From Heterohyrax brucei (Eukaryota > Chordata > Mammalia > Hyracoidea > Procaviidae): 64,000 nt of DNA. Both the position numbers and the translations under genes were made by a program. The notes below the pieces were generated by a model. That model searched no databases. It saw only the letters and a list, made by a program, of their open reading frames with translations, and was not told the DNA's origin. How positions within the stretch are numbered: the stretch's first letter is position 1; every line of letters starts with the position of its first letter. Positions 63,961 to 64,000 of this stretch are shown here, piece by piece. The stretch spans positions 57,418,201 through 57,482,200 of the forward strand of contig CM053140.1 in the NCBI GenBank assembly GCA_028571685.1, given 5' to 3'.

Positions 63961-64000
63961 GCTGTTTATGAGTACAGTACTCAGCATATACAGGGCGTAT

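Larger units (their letters stand above)
59180..64000. other. Intergenic region upstream of AHDC1
   Basis: No gene is recognised. In human the next gene upstream is FGR, about 8 kb away as I recall, so its 3' end should be outside the window. Contents are MIR and L2 fragments, an interrupted AfroSINE and two CTCF-like motifs. Confidence 0.6.

Overview
This is a mammalian nuclear genome window dominated by one gene, AHDC1 (AT-hook DNA-binding motif containing 1, also called Gibbin), on the minus strand. An intact 1605-codon reading frame at 3501-8318 matches AHDC1 along its whole length. The dispersed repeats point to an afrotherian such as an elephant, sirenian or hyrax. At least six copies or pieces of a tRNA-derived SINE with the AfroSINE layout are present, plus a 5'-truncated RTE-clade LINE that shares its 3' end with that SINE. 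Older MIR, L2 and hAT/MER copies are typical of any placental mammal.

Layout on the minus strand, reading right to left. 59.1-64.0 kb is upstream intergenic DNA with MIR/L2 pieces, an AfroSINE split by another insertion, and two divergent CTCF-like motifs. 57.9-59.1 kb is the CpG-island promoter with a ZNF143/SBS-like site, a first exon ending at a strong donor (59006) and a second exon (58242-58336). Between 58.2 and 8.9 kb lie long introns. Splice-site reading gives noncoding exons at 44900-44956, 14147-14324 and 8819-8856, with weaker candidates at 40751-40799, 29506-29532 and 13781-13810. All coding sequence lies in one 4.9 kb exon (3458-8395), whose stop codon is 43 nt before a splice donor. 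The leftmost 3.4 kb is therefore intron, and the 3' noncoding exon probably lies beyond the left edge. This agrees with the published human structure as I recall it: five noncoding 5' exons, one 4.9 kb coding exon and one noncoding 3' exon.

The introns also hold two CpG islands (23.3-23.7 and 30.9-31.7 kb) that look like internal or antisense promoters, several compact low-repeat segments rich in homeodomain or RFX X-box-like motifs (possible enhancers), and unusually long degenerate TG/CA and purine-rich tracts.

No second protein-coding gene is supported. The other open frames are shadows of the GC-rich AHDC1 exon, low-complexity repeats or CpG islands. No prokaryotic, CRISPR or mobile-cassette system is present. 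The interesting content is gene architecture and regulation: an overlapping uORF, a tandem splice acceptor, a stop codon just inside the NMD limit, a possible antisense promoter, nested SINEs and a divergent CTCF pair. Exon and regulatory calls rest on motif reading alone.
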